Shown: in pieces, positions 1 through 8,406 of the stretch
How the letters are laid out: every line of letters begins with the position of its first letter
How positions within the stretch are numbered: position 1 is the stretch's first letter
Source of the DNA: an uncultured Odoribacter sp.
GTDB lineage: Bacteria > Bacteroidota > Bacteroidia > Bacteroidales > Marinifilaceae
Reading direction: 5' to 3'
DNA: 64,000 bases
NCBI GenBank assembly: GCA_944321165.1
Contig: CALUKE010000004.1
Location: 62,001-126,000, forward strand
Made by a program: the position numbers and the translations under genes
Notes under the pieces: model-generated
Seen by the model: the letters and a program-made list of their open reading frames with translations, nothing else
The model's database searches: none
What the model was told of the DNA's origin: nothing

Positions 1-336
1 TTACAATATTGATTAACTTGTTGCTATTCAGGGGATTCTGTGCCTATTGCCCAGTGGGGGAATATTTGATTATACAAAGCTTTGTCCGGTCATTAACTCA
101 ATATATGAACATATTAATAGCCACTTATCGGATTTCTTATGTCATGTGTATTTGGTGAATATATAAAAGTTATGTTAGTTTTATGCCAATAAACTGTCCA
201 AACGGTGAATTTACATATGCCGTTATTTTTGCCAGAGGTCAAATGATGATGTGTCCAAATAACACAAAAAACTGGGTTAACAATATTTAATGGTATTTTG
301 TTAACCCAGTTTTATATTTAGTGCAAGGAATGTTTT
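1..336. other. AT-rich gene-free left edge
   Basis: No convincing open reading frame or RNA gene is visible on either strand. The only structured element is the hairpin at 268-313, described separately as the terminator of the leftward gene. The rest is AT-rich sequence with no recognisable att repeat, although an integration site could lie here because a decayed integrase is nearby. Confidence 0.5.
256..313 (-). terminator. Rho-independent terminator of the RhuM/Fic gene
   Basis: A perfect 15-bp inverted repeat (268-282 with 299-313, core CTGGGTTAACA) has a 16-nt loop. Read on the minus strand the stem is followed by a run of about six T and then GTGTT. It begins about 24 nt past the stop codon of the leftward gene, so it most likely ends that transcript. 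Confidence 0.75.
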
Positions 337-1284
337 TCAGATACAGTTCATGATAATGCTAACCATCATTTCTTTTTCCTCAGTTCTGGATTCGGCAATC
401 ATAATTGTAAGTGCAACAAGTGTATAATCTGCTATTCTCTTGTTGCCATTCTCATCGTATAGGATACCGTTCTTATCAAGGAAATATAGAAAAACCGTTG
501 CCGCGATACGTTTGTTCCCGTCGCTGAAACTGTGGTTCTTAGTGACGAAGTATAGTAGATTTGCGGCTTTTTCTTCAAGGGAAGGGTACACGTCTTCTCC
601 TCCAAAACTTTGGTATATATTACCGATGCTACCTTTGAAGGAGTCATCTTTTTCATGCCCAAACAAATCTGAGTCTGCGTTAAAACGCATCTGGTCTATC
701 AGATTGCGGCACTCCTCGTAGCTTAAAACGTATGTTGCCTTACTTCCTTCTGGCCGTTTCATGCACTGGTGGTCATAATCATCAAGTAAGGTAAGTGCGG
801 TGCTGTAATTCTCAATTACGCTGAGTACCTGTTTGGCATCGAGTTCATTTTGGGTACGTTTCATAATTCGTATCACCTCACCCAGTTGTTGTAATCGCTG
901 GTCGTTGATGGCGTATCCTTTGATAAGATATTGTTTTAATATAGAAGTTGCCCAGATTCTGAATTGAGTAGCATTCTTTGAGTTTACCCTATAACCGACA
1001 GAAATAATCATGTCCAGATTATAATAAGGTATGGTTCTTCTGACTGTTCTTCCTCCCTCTTCTTGAACTTGTGCATTTTTTGCACAGGTTGCGTCTTCGC
1101 ATAATTCTGCTGATTTATAGATGTTCCGAATGTGTCTTACAATTACAGTTCTATCTACTCCAAACAGATTAGACATTTGTGATTGCGTGAGCCACACCGT
1201 ATCTTTTTCCAGTTTTACATTTAACTGTATATTACCATCTTTACTTTTGTAGAATATTAAAGAATCTTGTTTATCTGTAGCCAT
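337..1284 (-). CDS. RhuM-family protein with C-terminal Fic/Doc domain
   Basis: 315 aa. The N-terminal ~130 residues match the RhuM (virulence protein) family: a winged-helix-like stretch with WLTQSQMSNLFGV at about 31-43 followed by the YYNLDMIISVGYRVNS core. The C-terminal part holds a Fic-type active-site loop, HSFSDGNKRIAA starting at H251, with the catalytic His and the D-G-N-K-R phosphate-binding residues intact. Fic/Doc proteins transfer AMP or phosphate to target proteins; the target here is unknown. RhuM-Fic fusions occur on genomic islands. The gene starts 17 nt after the degraded integrase on the same strand, so it probably entered with a mobile element. No separate small antitoxin gene is seen next to it. 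The family assignment is firm; a toxin role is inference. Confidence 0.85.
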   Translation of the reverse strand: MATDKQDSLIFYKSKDGNIQLNVKLEKDTVWLTQSQMSNLFGVDRTVIVRHIRNIYKSAELCEDATCAKNAQVQEEGGRTVRRTIPYYNLDMIISVGYRVNSKNATQFRIWATSILKQYLIKGYAINDQRLQQLGEVIRIMKRTQNELDAKQVLSVIENYSTALTLLDDYDHQCMKRPEGSKATYVLSYEECRNLIDQMRFNADSDLFGHEKDDSFKGSIGNIYQSFGGEDVYPSLEEKAANLLYFVTKNHSFSDGNKRIAATVFLYFLDKNGILYDENGNKRIADYTLVALTIMIAESRTEEKEMMVSIIMNCI

Positions 1285-1301
1285 TTTTGTTTATTGTTTA
1301 C

Positions 1302-2698
1302 TTATCCTATTACATTTAGTTCCTTGTCTACTTTATATAATGGTTGCTCATAAGCTGCGCACATCAGAATGAAACGGTCTTTCAGTGATAAGGATGAGTA
1401 GTGCTTTACCGCATTGCTTCCTTCTTTGTGATGACCTGAAATATACATGTTCACCTGAACTTTGGTCAGCATATCCAGATGCGTTTTGCGGCACAATTTA
1501 CTGCTTCCCATTGTGTAAAGTGGTTTGTAGATGTTGCTTGCACTGTCTTTATCGAATATCTTCACATCTCTATCTATCTTGCAGTATTCAAGCAACTTCC
1601 TGATCTTTACGTTATATCCACTCTTTCCTGTAACATACTTTAGTATTGGAAACTTGAACTCCCATTTCTTGATAATCTCTAAGGCATACTTCATGATAGG
1701 AATTTCAATTTCTTCTTTATGCTCATTATTTTTCAGTGTTTTCTGAGGAAGATAATGAATATATGGAATACCATCTATATTCACCCCTATTTTATCCATA
1801 TTCAGCGATTTGAAATCTTCTATACGGCTACCGAAGGCGCATTGGAGGAGAAATACATCTTTTGTTTCCTGCAAGGTCTCTGGTACCTCTGTCTTCATTA
1901 CTGTCAGAAATTCGTCCTGTAATAAATAGATGGGTTGGTCATAACTCTCTTTCATGACTACTTTCCTTCTGTTCCGTCCGAGTTTCCGGAATGGTGAGAC
2001 GTCTATTTCATCACGGTCTTCCAGTTCTGTATAGAAAGCTTGGAGCATTCTTAATTTAATGGCGACGGTGTTTTGCGCACGTTCTTTTGATGGAATGTAA
2101 CGTTCTCTGATTTTCTCATAAAGCGACGGATATTTACTGACATACTTATATTCTTCAAACAGAAACATTCTAAGTTCCATCAAATCGTCTGCCGAGAAAT
2201 TTTTGGGAAGGATACTCAACTGATGGTGAATAGTCAGATACCTTTTCAGCTCATTATATAATCCCTTAATTGCAGAACCCTCTTCTCAGCAAATGTACCA
2301 TCTCTATATCCTTCTTTAATGAACCTGTCATACCTTTCCAATAGTGTCTCTTCTTTTGTCACAGCAATATAGTGTTCTGGATGAAGATGCTTGGTAATGG
2401 TTTCCTCAAAGAGTTTAGCAGTGATGAAGCTTTTATCCATTTTATCACATAGTTCGATGTATGCAGCTTCTATGGCGCCCATCTCACGGTCTATCTGTAC
2501 TTTCAGTTCGGGGTTGCAAATTGAGACTTTGGGACGAAGACTACCGTCATCCTCAAATTTGGCCAGGTCTTTAAGGTCTGCTTTTATTTCGCTTTTATGA
2601 TAGAGGTCGACATCACGACCATCTCTTAGGCGGAATCTCAGTTTGATCAGTCCTTCCGATTTGGTGGTTCTTCTGAACCATAAAATATGTAGACTTTT
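1302..2698 (-). pseudogene. Frameshifted tyrosine recombinase (integrase)
   Basis: Two reading frames together spell one Bacteroidales-type phage integrase. The upstream frame (2698-2246) encodes the arm-binding/SAM-like N-terminus (segments LRFRLRDGRDVDLYHKSEI and ERYDRFIKEGYRDGTFAEKR) and stops at about 2246. The other frame resumes as NELKRYLTIHHQLSILPKNF and continues as a 305-aa ORF (2219-1302) with the catalytic domain: CAFGSRIEDF (first Arg), LPQKTL (Lys), a Cys-Arg-Lys-Thr-His block and SGHHKEGSNAVKHYSS (His and the Tyr nucleophile). The shift lies in the tract TATATAATGAG near 2240-2250. The upstream frame is preceded by TAA and has no ATG before the conserved region, so the start is lost as well. 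It is either a decayed gene or a real frameshift; activity is unlikely. Confidence 0.8.
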
Positions 2699-2757
2699 TT
2701 AGCTTTGCAAAAGCGGTTTGTACAGAGAAAAATTCACACCGGATGATAAAATTTACC

Positions 2758-2765
2758 TACCTTTG
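2758..2765 (+). promoter_or_regulatory. Putative Bacteroidota -7 box (TACCTTTG)
   Basis: TACCTTTG fits the Bacteroidota -7 consensus TAnnTTTG and lies 23 nt upstream of the ATG at 2789. No clear -33 TTTG is seen at ideal spacing, so this rests on the -7 element alone. Confidence 0.4.
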
Positions 2766-2788
2766 CAGAAATACTTATATTTACCGCC

Positions 2789-3055
2789 ATGAAGAAACAA
2801 AAAATATGGATTCTGATCATCTCCTTTCTGATATTGGTATTGGCCTGTTCGGCTTTGTCCATGAGTGCCGTCGCCCGCGAATACCGTTTCACCTGGGTGG
2901 CCATGAATCCCTGGAACGGCGTGGAAGGCATTGCATTGACCATCGGGCACTTTTTCCATACCAAACCGACCACCAACCTACTGATTACCATCGGAATTCT
3001 GCTCATTATCTGGTGGCGGATCTATGCACTTATCTACCGGACATTTGTCAGGTAA
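2789..3055 (+). CDS. Small two-helix membrane protein, unknown function
   Basis: 88 aa. It starts with MKKQK and a hydrophobic helix (about residues 6-26), then an amphipathic middle containing FTWVAMNPWNGVEG, and a second hydrophobic helix (about 64-82) ending in a basic tail (YRTFVR). This suggests an inner-membrane protein with two transmembrane segments. I do not recognise the family. A TAnnTTTG promoter-like box sits upstream and purM follows on the same strand about 100 bp on, behind its own promoter-like sequence, so it is probably a monocistronic housekeeping gene. The opposite-strand frame here lacks such features and was discarded. Confidence 0.6.
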   Translation: MKKQKIWILIISFLILVLACSALSMSAVAREYRFTWVAMNPWNGVEGIALTIGHFFHTKPTTNLLITIGILLIIWWRIYALIYRTFVR

Positions 3056-3068
3056 AGCAAAGTGGACA

Positions 3069-3099
3069 TTGATAAATTCATTTGTTTTGTGTAAGTTTG
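3069..3099 (+). promoter_or_regulatory. Putative purM promoter (TTG-N20-TAAGTTTG)
   Basis: TTG at 3069-3071, a 20-nt spacer and TAAGTTTG at 3092-3099 match the Bacteroidota -33/-7 pattern. The start codon of purM lies 60 nt downstream of the -7 box, leaving a short leader with no obvious riboswitch. Confidence 0.5.
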
Positions 3100-3158
3100 C
3101 ACATGCAGGGAGTTACAACCAGCCTCCCCAATAAACAGTAATTTAGTACCTCATTATC

Positions 3159-4337
3159 ATGAGAAAAGACGAAAGATATAACAAACGTGGTGTGTCTGCT
3201 TCCAAGGAAGATGTACACAATGCCATTAAGAACATCGACAAAGGTATATTCCCCCGGGCTTTTTGCAAAATAGTTCCGGACTATCTGGGCGGAGACGAAA
3301 ACTATTGTAACATCATGCATGCCGACGGGGCCGGGACCAAATCCTCCTTGGCCTACCTGTATTGGAAAGAGACCGGAGACCTCTCCGTCTGGAAAGGGAT
3401 TGCACAGGATGCGCTGATCATGAACATAGACGATCTGCTCTGCGTCGGAGCGGTCGACAACATTCTGTTGTCTTCGACAATCGGGCGGAATAAGAACCTG
3501 ATTCCCGGAGAAGTGATTGCAGCCATCATCAACGGTACGGAGGAACTGCTGGAAACCTACCGGCAACTCGGGGTCAGCATTTATTCCACCGGAGGCGAAA
3601 CCGCCGATGTCGGCGACCTGGTTCGGACGATCATCGTTGACTCCACCGTCACCTGCCGAATGAAACGCGAAGATGTTATCGATAATGCCAACATCCGTCC
3701 CGGTGACGTAATCGTGGGGCTGGCCTCTTACGGCCAAGCCACTTACGAAACCGAATACAACGGAGGCATGGGATCCAACGGTCTGACCTCCGCCCGCCAC
3801 GACGTATTCGCCAAATACCTGGCCCGGAAATATCCCGAAAGCTATGACCAGCTGGTACCGGAAGAACTGGTATATGCCGGACAGTGCCAACTGACCGACA
3901 GCGTGGAAGGAGTCGGGCTGAATGCAGGGAAACTGGTCCTGTCACCGACCCGTACATATGCCCCGGTCATCAAAAAAATACTGGACAAATATCGTCGTCA
4001 AATTCACGGTATGATCCACTGTTCGGGAGGTGCGCAGACCAAAGTGATGAATTTCGTCGAAAACATGCACATCGTGAAAGATCATCTCTTCCCGGTCCCC
4101 CCCCTGTTCCGGTTGATTCAGGAACAATCCGGCACGCCGTGGGAAGAAATGTACAAAGTATTCAACATGGGACACCGGATGGAAATTTATGTCAATGAAG
4201 AAATTGCAGAAGACATCATCTCCATATCCAATAGTTTCAATATCGATGCCCAAATCATCGGACGCTGCTACGACCACGATGAGGACGAAGGCAACAAACT
4301 CACCATCATCAGTGAATTTGGAAAATTTATCTATTGA
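3159..4337 (+). CDS. purM: Phosphoribosylformylglycinamidine cyclo-ligase (AIR synthase)
   Basis: 392 aa. PurM converts FGAM to aminoimidazole ribonucleotide with ATP, the fifth step of purine synthesis in the cytosol. The sequence shows the AIR-synthase layout: an N-terminal Y-x-x-x-GV start (RYNKRGVS), the HADGAGTKSSLAYLYW substrate loop, DALIMNIDDLLCVGA, the STGGETADVGDLV block, and a C-terminal AIRS_C domain with MIHCSGGAQTKV and FNMGHRMEIYV. The Bacteroidales form is longer than the ~345-aa enterobacterial enzyme, which fits 392 aa. It stands alone with its own promoter-like sequence and converges on the minus-strand lipoprotein locus. Confidence 0.9.
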   Translation: MRKDERYNKRGVSASKEDVHNAIKNIDKGIFPRAFCKIVPDYLGGDENYCNIMHADGAGTKSSLAYLYWKETGDLSVWKGIAQDALIMNIDDLLCVGAVDNILLSSTIGRNKNLIPGEVIAAIINGTEELLETYRQLGVSIYSTGGETADVGDLVRTIIVDSTVTCRMKREDVIDNANIRPGDVIVGLASYGQATYETEYNGGMGSNGLTSARHDVFAKYLARKYPESYDQLVPEELVYAGQCQLTDSVEGVGLNAGKLVLSPTRTYAPVIKKILDKYRRQIHGMIHCSGGAQTKVMNFVENMHIVKDHLFPVPPLFRLIQEQSGTPWEEMYKVFNMGHRMEIYVNEEIAEDIISISNSFNIDAQIIGRCYDHDEDEGNKLTIISEFGKFIY

Positions 4338-4365
4338 ATTTGCACATGAAATAAAAGAGGATGGC

Positions 4366-4417
4366 TTTGACATGCACCCCGAAAGTTAGACAAAAAACTT
4401 TCGGGGTGCATGTCAAA
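4366..4417. repeat. 22-bp perfect palindrome between convergent genes
   Basis: Positions 4366-4387 and 4396-4417 are perfect reverse complements (22 bp, 8-nt loop; core GACATGCACCCCGAAAGTT). The element lies between the convergent ends of purM and the lipoprotein gene, so it may act as a two-way terminator, but neither side carries a clear T-tract. Its sequence resembles the terminal inverted repeats of IS3-family elements (pattern TGAC-TGC-CCCC-AAAGTTAGAC), recalled from general knowledge, so a residual IS end or MITE-like element is the alternative. Confidence 0.6.
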
Positions 4418-4433
4418 TGCTATATTTCAAAAA

Positions 4434-5651
4434 TCAGTTATAAACCACTTCAACGCCGGCAGGGAAGGCATTTTCAGAGACTCTTGTTCCCTGAGGAACA
4501 TAAACTTTCTTCAAATCAGGACACCCATCCACAGCATAACTTTCAATCTCTTCCGTACCCTTAAAATGAATTTCCTCCACTACATTCTGCTCATTGAGAT
4601 TATCTCCAGATACCAATCCTTTGGCCACCTTCTTTATGGATTTCAATTTGACGACTTTCATCCCGGCCGGAATACAATAAGGGAAAGAGGCATTGAAGTC
4701 TTTCCGATAAATGATTCCTTCTTCTGTCTGATACGACTTGTTGGATTCAGCGATATAAATAGCAGACACATTCAGAGTAAACTGTTTTAATGCATCGGCT
4801 TTGCTTCCTCCAAAATTGCTAACAGCACTGCCAAAATATAATTCCTGCACATTATTAGGCAAATTGGTTGTCAAGACAAATCCCGTAACCTTGATTTTCT
4901 TATATGAATTAGGAATTGTCAATTTCGGTTCATTTTTCTTCACTTCGCAAATCGCCAGGCCCTGATTATAAATATAGGAAAAATCATCTTCGACAAACAA
5001 CGGTATATCTGTAGAAACCACCACCAACATATCTTTATAATCCACAATATCATCAATGGCATAAAAAAGATTGTTCAAAGCATCACAAACATACCAGTTT
5101 CCGTCGTAATATGCATACAGCCAAGCATGTCCCTGTCCTTGCAACCACCCATTCACCCCAATCGCAGGAATTTTTGCCGCCAGACATAAAGCACGCAACA
5201 AATTTGCATAGCCCTGACAAACCGCTAAAACAGAATAATCTTTATCTCGCCAGGCCTTGAATAACTTATAGGGATTCAGTTCTGCCATATCACCCGGATT
5301 GGAAGCACTGTGCTTATAATTATCAAATACCCAATTAAAAATCGTTTTCAGATGGTTGTCAGAATTTTTCAGCAGCACTTCTGAAACATATTGTTCCATT
5401 TCTTCAAATTCCGCGGTTGAAATATTCAATACCTTACTGTCCAGGAATTGATTCGGATCAGCTTTCAGCAAAACACTACGGAATTTTTCGACGTCCTCCC
5501 CTTCTAAAAATTGACTGCCATCATTCTCTTCCGGAAAATACGACTCTGAAACCTCCTCTTCCGTAGGTGGAGCGGCAGGAGGATTATCTGTCTTTTGACA
5601 ACTGTATAAACCAACTAATGTCAAACACAATATATAATATATATACCTCAT
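4434..5651 (-). CDS. Transglutaminase-like lipoprotein with C-terminal LRR-type region
   Basis: 405 aa, predicted outer-envelope lipoprotein (lipobox ending at Cys18, VGLYSCQK). A transglutaminase/protease-like core is present with Cys145 (CQGYANLLR), His175 (GQGHAWLYAYYDG) and Asp190 (WYVCDALN), the usual Cys-His-Asp triad. The C-terminal ~170 residues resemble BspA-type leucine-rich repeats (segments such as IPNSYKKIKVTGFVL and AVDGCPDLKKVYVPQGT). Such proteins may cleave or cross-link peptides at the surface; the substrate is not known. It is the last gene of the SusC/SusD locus, 1 nt after the TlpA gene, so it is probably co-transcribed. Confidence 0.75.
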   Translation of the reverse strand: MRYIYYILCLTLVGLYSCQKTDNPPAAPPTEEEVSESYFPEENDGSQFLEGEDVEKFRSVLLKADPNQFLDSKVLNISTAEFEEMEQYVSEVLLKNSDNHLKTIFNWVFDNYKHSASNPGDMAELNPYKLFKAWRDKDYSVLAVCQGYANLLRALCLAAKIPAIGVNGWLQGQGHAWLYAYYDGNWYVCDALNNLFYAIDDIVDYKDMLVVVSTDIPLFVEDDFSYIYNQGLAICEVKKNEPKLTIPNSYKKIKVTGFVLTTNLPNNVQELYFGSAVSNFGGSKADALKQFTLNVSAIYIAESNKSYQTEEGIIYRKDFNASFPYCIPAGMKVVKLKSIKKVAKGLVSGDNLNEQNVVEEIHFKGTEEIESYAVDGCPDLKKVYVPQGTRVSENAFPAGVEVVYN

Positions 5652-5652
5652 A

Positions 5653-6735
5653 TCAATTCAATTTTTCACTAACAAATGCTCTTAATACTTCCCCTCTCAT
5701 CTGCTTCCCTAAAATACGGTTATTTTCATCCAAAACCCAGATATAAGGGACTGCATCCACTTCATAACGTTTCACCACCTCACACTTCCATCCTTTCAGG
5801 GAGGAGACATGAACCCAAGGCAATCCGTCCGCCTCAATAGCCTTCAACCATTTGGCCTTGTCGGTATCCAAAGAAACGCTGACAATCGCAAGTCCTTTAT
5901 CTTTATAATCATTATACAATTTCACCATATTGGGATTTTCCAGTCGGCAAGGTCCGCACCAAGATGCCCAAAAATCCAATAATTTGATCTTGCCTTTGAT
6001 GTCTGACAAACGGACCTCCTTGCCATTTACATCCTGCAACACAAAATCCGGAGCTTCCTGTCCTACCTGTAAACTCTTCAAAATAGAAATCTGTTTAGCC
6101 AACAATGTCGCCGGAGTCAATTGCTTTACCGACTCCGACAAATCACTATAAACTTTTTCCATGACCTCCACATTACCGGTATTACGGGCCGTCAGACAGG
6201 AAATATACACTCCTAAAAGATTTTCCTTATTCAGCTGAATAAACTCATCGATTTTTTTTGCATTCTTTTGTGTCAATTCATCCAGTTGTTTATTCAATTC
6301 TGATACAGTCCGGAAATGCCTGGCTTTCGACTCTTCTTCGATTTTTCCTTTCAATTCTTGAAGTTCTTTATTCAAACTTGCCACCAATGCCTGATAATCG
6401 GTATAAGCAGTCTGCAGCTTGCCGCCCTTAATTTCTGAAAAATTCTGACGCAAAACCATCGTATAAGGGGCATCACTGTCTAAAAAAAACAAAAATCCCC
6501 CTTCATAACCTTCAACGGCAATGAGGGCAACCTCCGGCTGCGCGACAGTCCCCTCCAAAACAAATTTACCATCATGCAGCGGCGCCCTGCCTATCGTATC
6601 TCTACCTGATGCCCGCTCAACAATCAATAAAATAGTACCCTCCTTGATCTCAACATCACCGGAAATTTTATAATTTCCGGCAATGCTTTGAAAACAAGTA
6701 AGAATACACCATGCCATTAATAATATTTTACCCAT
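5653..6735 (-). CDS. TlpA-family thiol:disulfide oxidoreductase with DUF4369-like N-terminus
   Basis: 360 aa, exported (signal peptide about 1-20). The N-terminal ~100 residues look like the DUF4369 beta-domain found before periplasmic thioredoxins, followed by a helical linker rich in Lys/Glu. The C-terminal thioredoxin fold (about 220-360) has the redox motif in LDFWASWCGPCRLENP and the cis-Pro segment DAVPYIWVLD. It should reduce or isomerise disulfides in the periplasm. It follows the PKD-like lipoprotein by 5 nt and precedes the transglutaminase lipoprotein by 1 nt. It is the second thioredoxin of this locus, which suggests that cysteine-bearing or redox-sensitive cargo or partner proteins are handled here. 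Confidence 0.85.
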   Translation of the reverse strand: MGKILLMAWCILTCFQSIAGNYKISGDVEIKEGTILLIVERASGRDTIGRAPLHDGKFVLEGTVAQPEVALIAVEGYEGGFLFFLDSDAPYTMVLRQNFSEIKGGKLQTAYTDYQALVASLNKELQELKGKIEEESKARHFRTVSELNKQLDELTQKNAKKIDEFIQLNKENLLGVYISCLTARNTGNVEVMEKVYSDLSESVKQLTPATLLAKQISILKSLQVGQEAPDFVLQDVNGKEVRLSDIKGKIKLLDFWASWCGPCRLENPNMVKLYNDYKDKGLAIVSVSLDTDKAKWLKAIEADGLPWVHVSSLKGWKCEVVKRYEVDAVPYIWVLDENNRILGKQMRGEVLRAFVSEKLN

Positions 6736-6740
6736 ATCTA

Positions 6741-8378
6741 TTAAAATGTTCTTGCAACTCTATACATATATGCCATATCCACCACCTTGCCAAATCCTGT
6801 ATATTTTTCAATCCGCTCAATATCTCCGGACACAGAAAACATATACTCATGTATTTCCCCTTTTCCATCCGCCGTATCGAATGCAATTGCCAAAATACGG
6901 TTCGTCGGATAAGGGAAACCCGTATTTGACATTGCTGAAGTCCTAAATTTCATCACAACAGGAGTAAGTCCTTTGTCAAAAGTAGCTAATTCGATGATAT
7001 CTTTCGTATCAGAAGAATTCAAATACACATACAATTTCCCATTAGAAGTATAAAACAATTGATTTACATAAGCATCACTTGCTGCAAAAAGAGAATGTTC
7101 ATCCAACACAATATCATCATTCATATTCTCTACCAATGCACCTATTTCAGAGCCTTGTCCTTCACCTTTCTTATCCCCCTTATCACTTCCTTGCCCAAAA
7201 GATAAATGTAATAATGAAAATTTACCAGTCGTTTCATCTTTCACTACAGAAGTAGCATAAGATGACCTACCATCCCCCAAATCTCTAATCCCTCTCCCCA
7301 ACCAAAGCAAAGAGCAACTCTTTAAGTTCAAATTACTCAAACCGCTTGTTGATTCAGGGACCAATCGTAACACATTAGTTCCCCACATTGTTGCCTCTCC
7401 TCGAATACCGTTTCGATAATCAGCCAAACAATAATAAAACTCTTTCTTAGCATCATTCCACATCAGGTTGTATTTATCGCCATTCTCTAATACAAAAGCT
7501 TTATCTATCTGATAATCATTAGAAACTTCTGGTGATAAAGTTATTCCGCCATTAACGTTTCCTGTAGACCCATTCATATAATATTTCCCATCCGTTCCAA
7601 TCAAGGCACTTTGAACAAACTGAGCATCAGGAGCCCCATAATTATAAGATAATCCTTTAATCCCAGGATAATTATACCACATTGTAACAGTATTCATAGT
7701 TTGCTGCATTTCATAAGGATTCAATACCCAACAGGAATCTGAAGCATAAATATGCAACCTGTCATATTCTGGCATTATACCTGCAGCAAATGCCAGGAAA
7801 CCTGCATTCTGAAACCGTCTGGTTCCATGTTGTGCTTCATAAGCATCCGTTTGAATTCGTGTCATATCCACATAGTTCGTCGCATCATCAAACTCAACTG
7901 CTCCCAAATGACGATCGCCAGCTTCACCATGCAATACTGCCCAACTATATAAATAAGGCTGCCTGGTTTTGATTACAAAATCCTTATAATATTCTATTTG
8001 TGTATAACGATTCTTTACCACTAAACGAACATTATATATAGTATCCCTACGCGGATAAAAAATAAAACGGCAGGAATCATCATGACTTACCGAAAAACCA
8101 TCTTCTTCTGTTCCAACGCGCCAAGTATATTCCATGTTAGCAGCATTTTCATCTAACTTCTGTGAAACTACTGCACGAAAAGTCTGATAGGTAGGATCTT
8201 CTCCAAAAGTCTTATATACCCAAAACGTAGAAGTTACCGTATCCGAAAGGGCAGGTTCCAACTCTACGGAAAAACTGTTGATTTCGTGGTAATCATAATT
8301 TCCTTGATCTTTAAAGCAGGAAGAAAACAATGCCAGCGACAGCCCCCCTGCAAATACTATTTGATATATTTTCTTCAT
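6741..8378 (-). CDS. PKD-like family lipoprotein
   Basis: About 545 aa, with a lipoprotein signal (ALFSSCFKDQGNYDYHE). It resembles the PKD-like lipoproteins commonly found downstream of SusC/SusD/DUF4843 genes in Bacteroidales: an N-terminal Ig/PKD-like part with EYTWRVG and IYNVRLVVKNRYT, then a large, probably beta-propeller-like region. It is likely a surface-exposed accessory binding protein of the uptake system. The start at MKKIYQ was chosen because it begins the signal peptide; an ATG three codons upstream is possible. It lies between the DUF4843 gene and a TlpA gene in the same tight operon. Confidence 0.7.
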   Translation of the reverse strand: MKKIYQIVFAGGLSLALFSSCFKDQGNYDYHEINSFSVELEPALSDTVTSTFWVYKTFGEDPTYQTFRAVVSQKLDENAANMEYTWRVGTEEDGFSVSHDDSCRFIFYPRRDTIYNVRLVVKNRYTQIEYYKDFVIKTRQPYLYSWAVLHGEAGDRHLGAVEFDDATNYVDMTRIQTDAYEAQHGTRRFQNAGFLAFAAGIMPEYDRLHIYASDSCWVLNPYEMQQTMNTVTMWYNYPGIKGLSYNYGAPDAQFVQSALIGTDGKYYMNGSTGNVNGGITLSPEVSNDYQIDKAFVLENGDKYNLMWNDAKKEFYYCLADYRNGIRGEATMWGTNVLRLVPESTSGLSNLNLKSCSLLWLGRGIRDLGDGRSSYATSVVKDETTGKFSLLHLSFGQGSDKGDKKGEGQGSEIGALVENMNDDIVLDEHSLFAASDAYVNQLFYTSNGKLYVYLNSSDTKDIIELATFDKGLTPVVMKFRTSAMSNTGFPYPTNRILAIAFDTADGKGEIHEYMFSVSGDIERIEKYTGFGKVVDMAYMYRVARTF

Positions 8379-8406
8379 AATTTCCATTTTTACTTATAAA
8401 ACATCA

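Noticed and set aside
1..336. Possible att site for the mobile remnant
   Set aside because: No direct repeat matching the sequence upstream of 2698 was found by eye, so an attachment site is not supported.
3078..3957. Long minus-strand open frames opposite purM
   Set aside because: They mirror purM codon structure, have no family motif and no start context; purM on the plus strand is clear.
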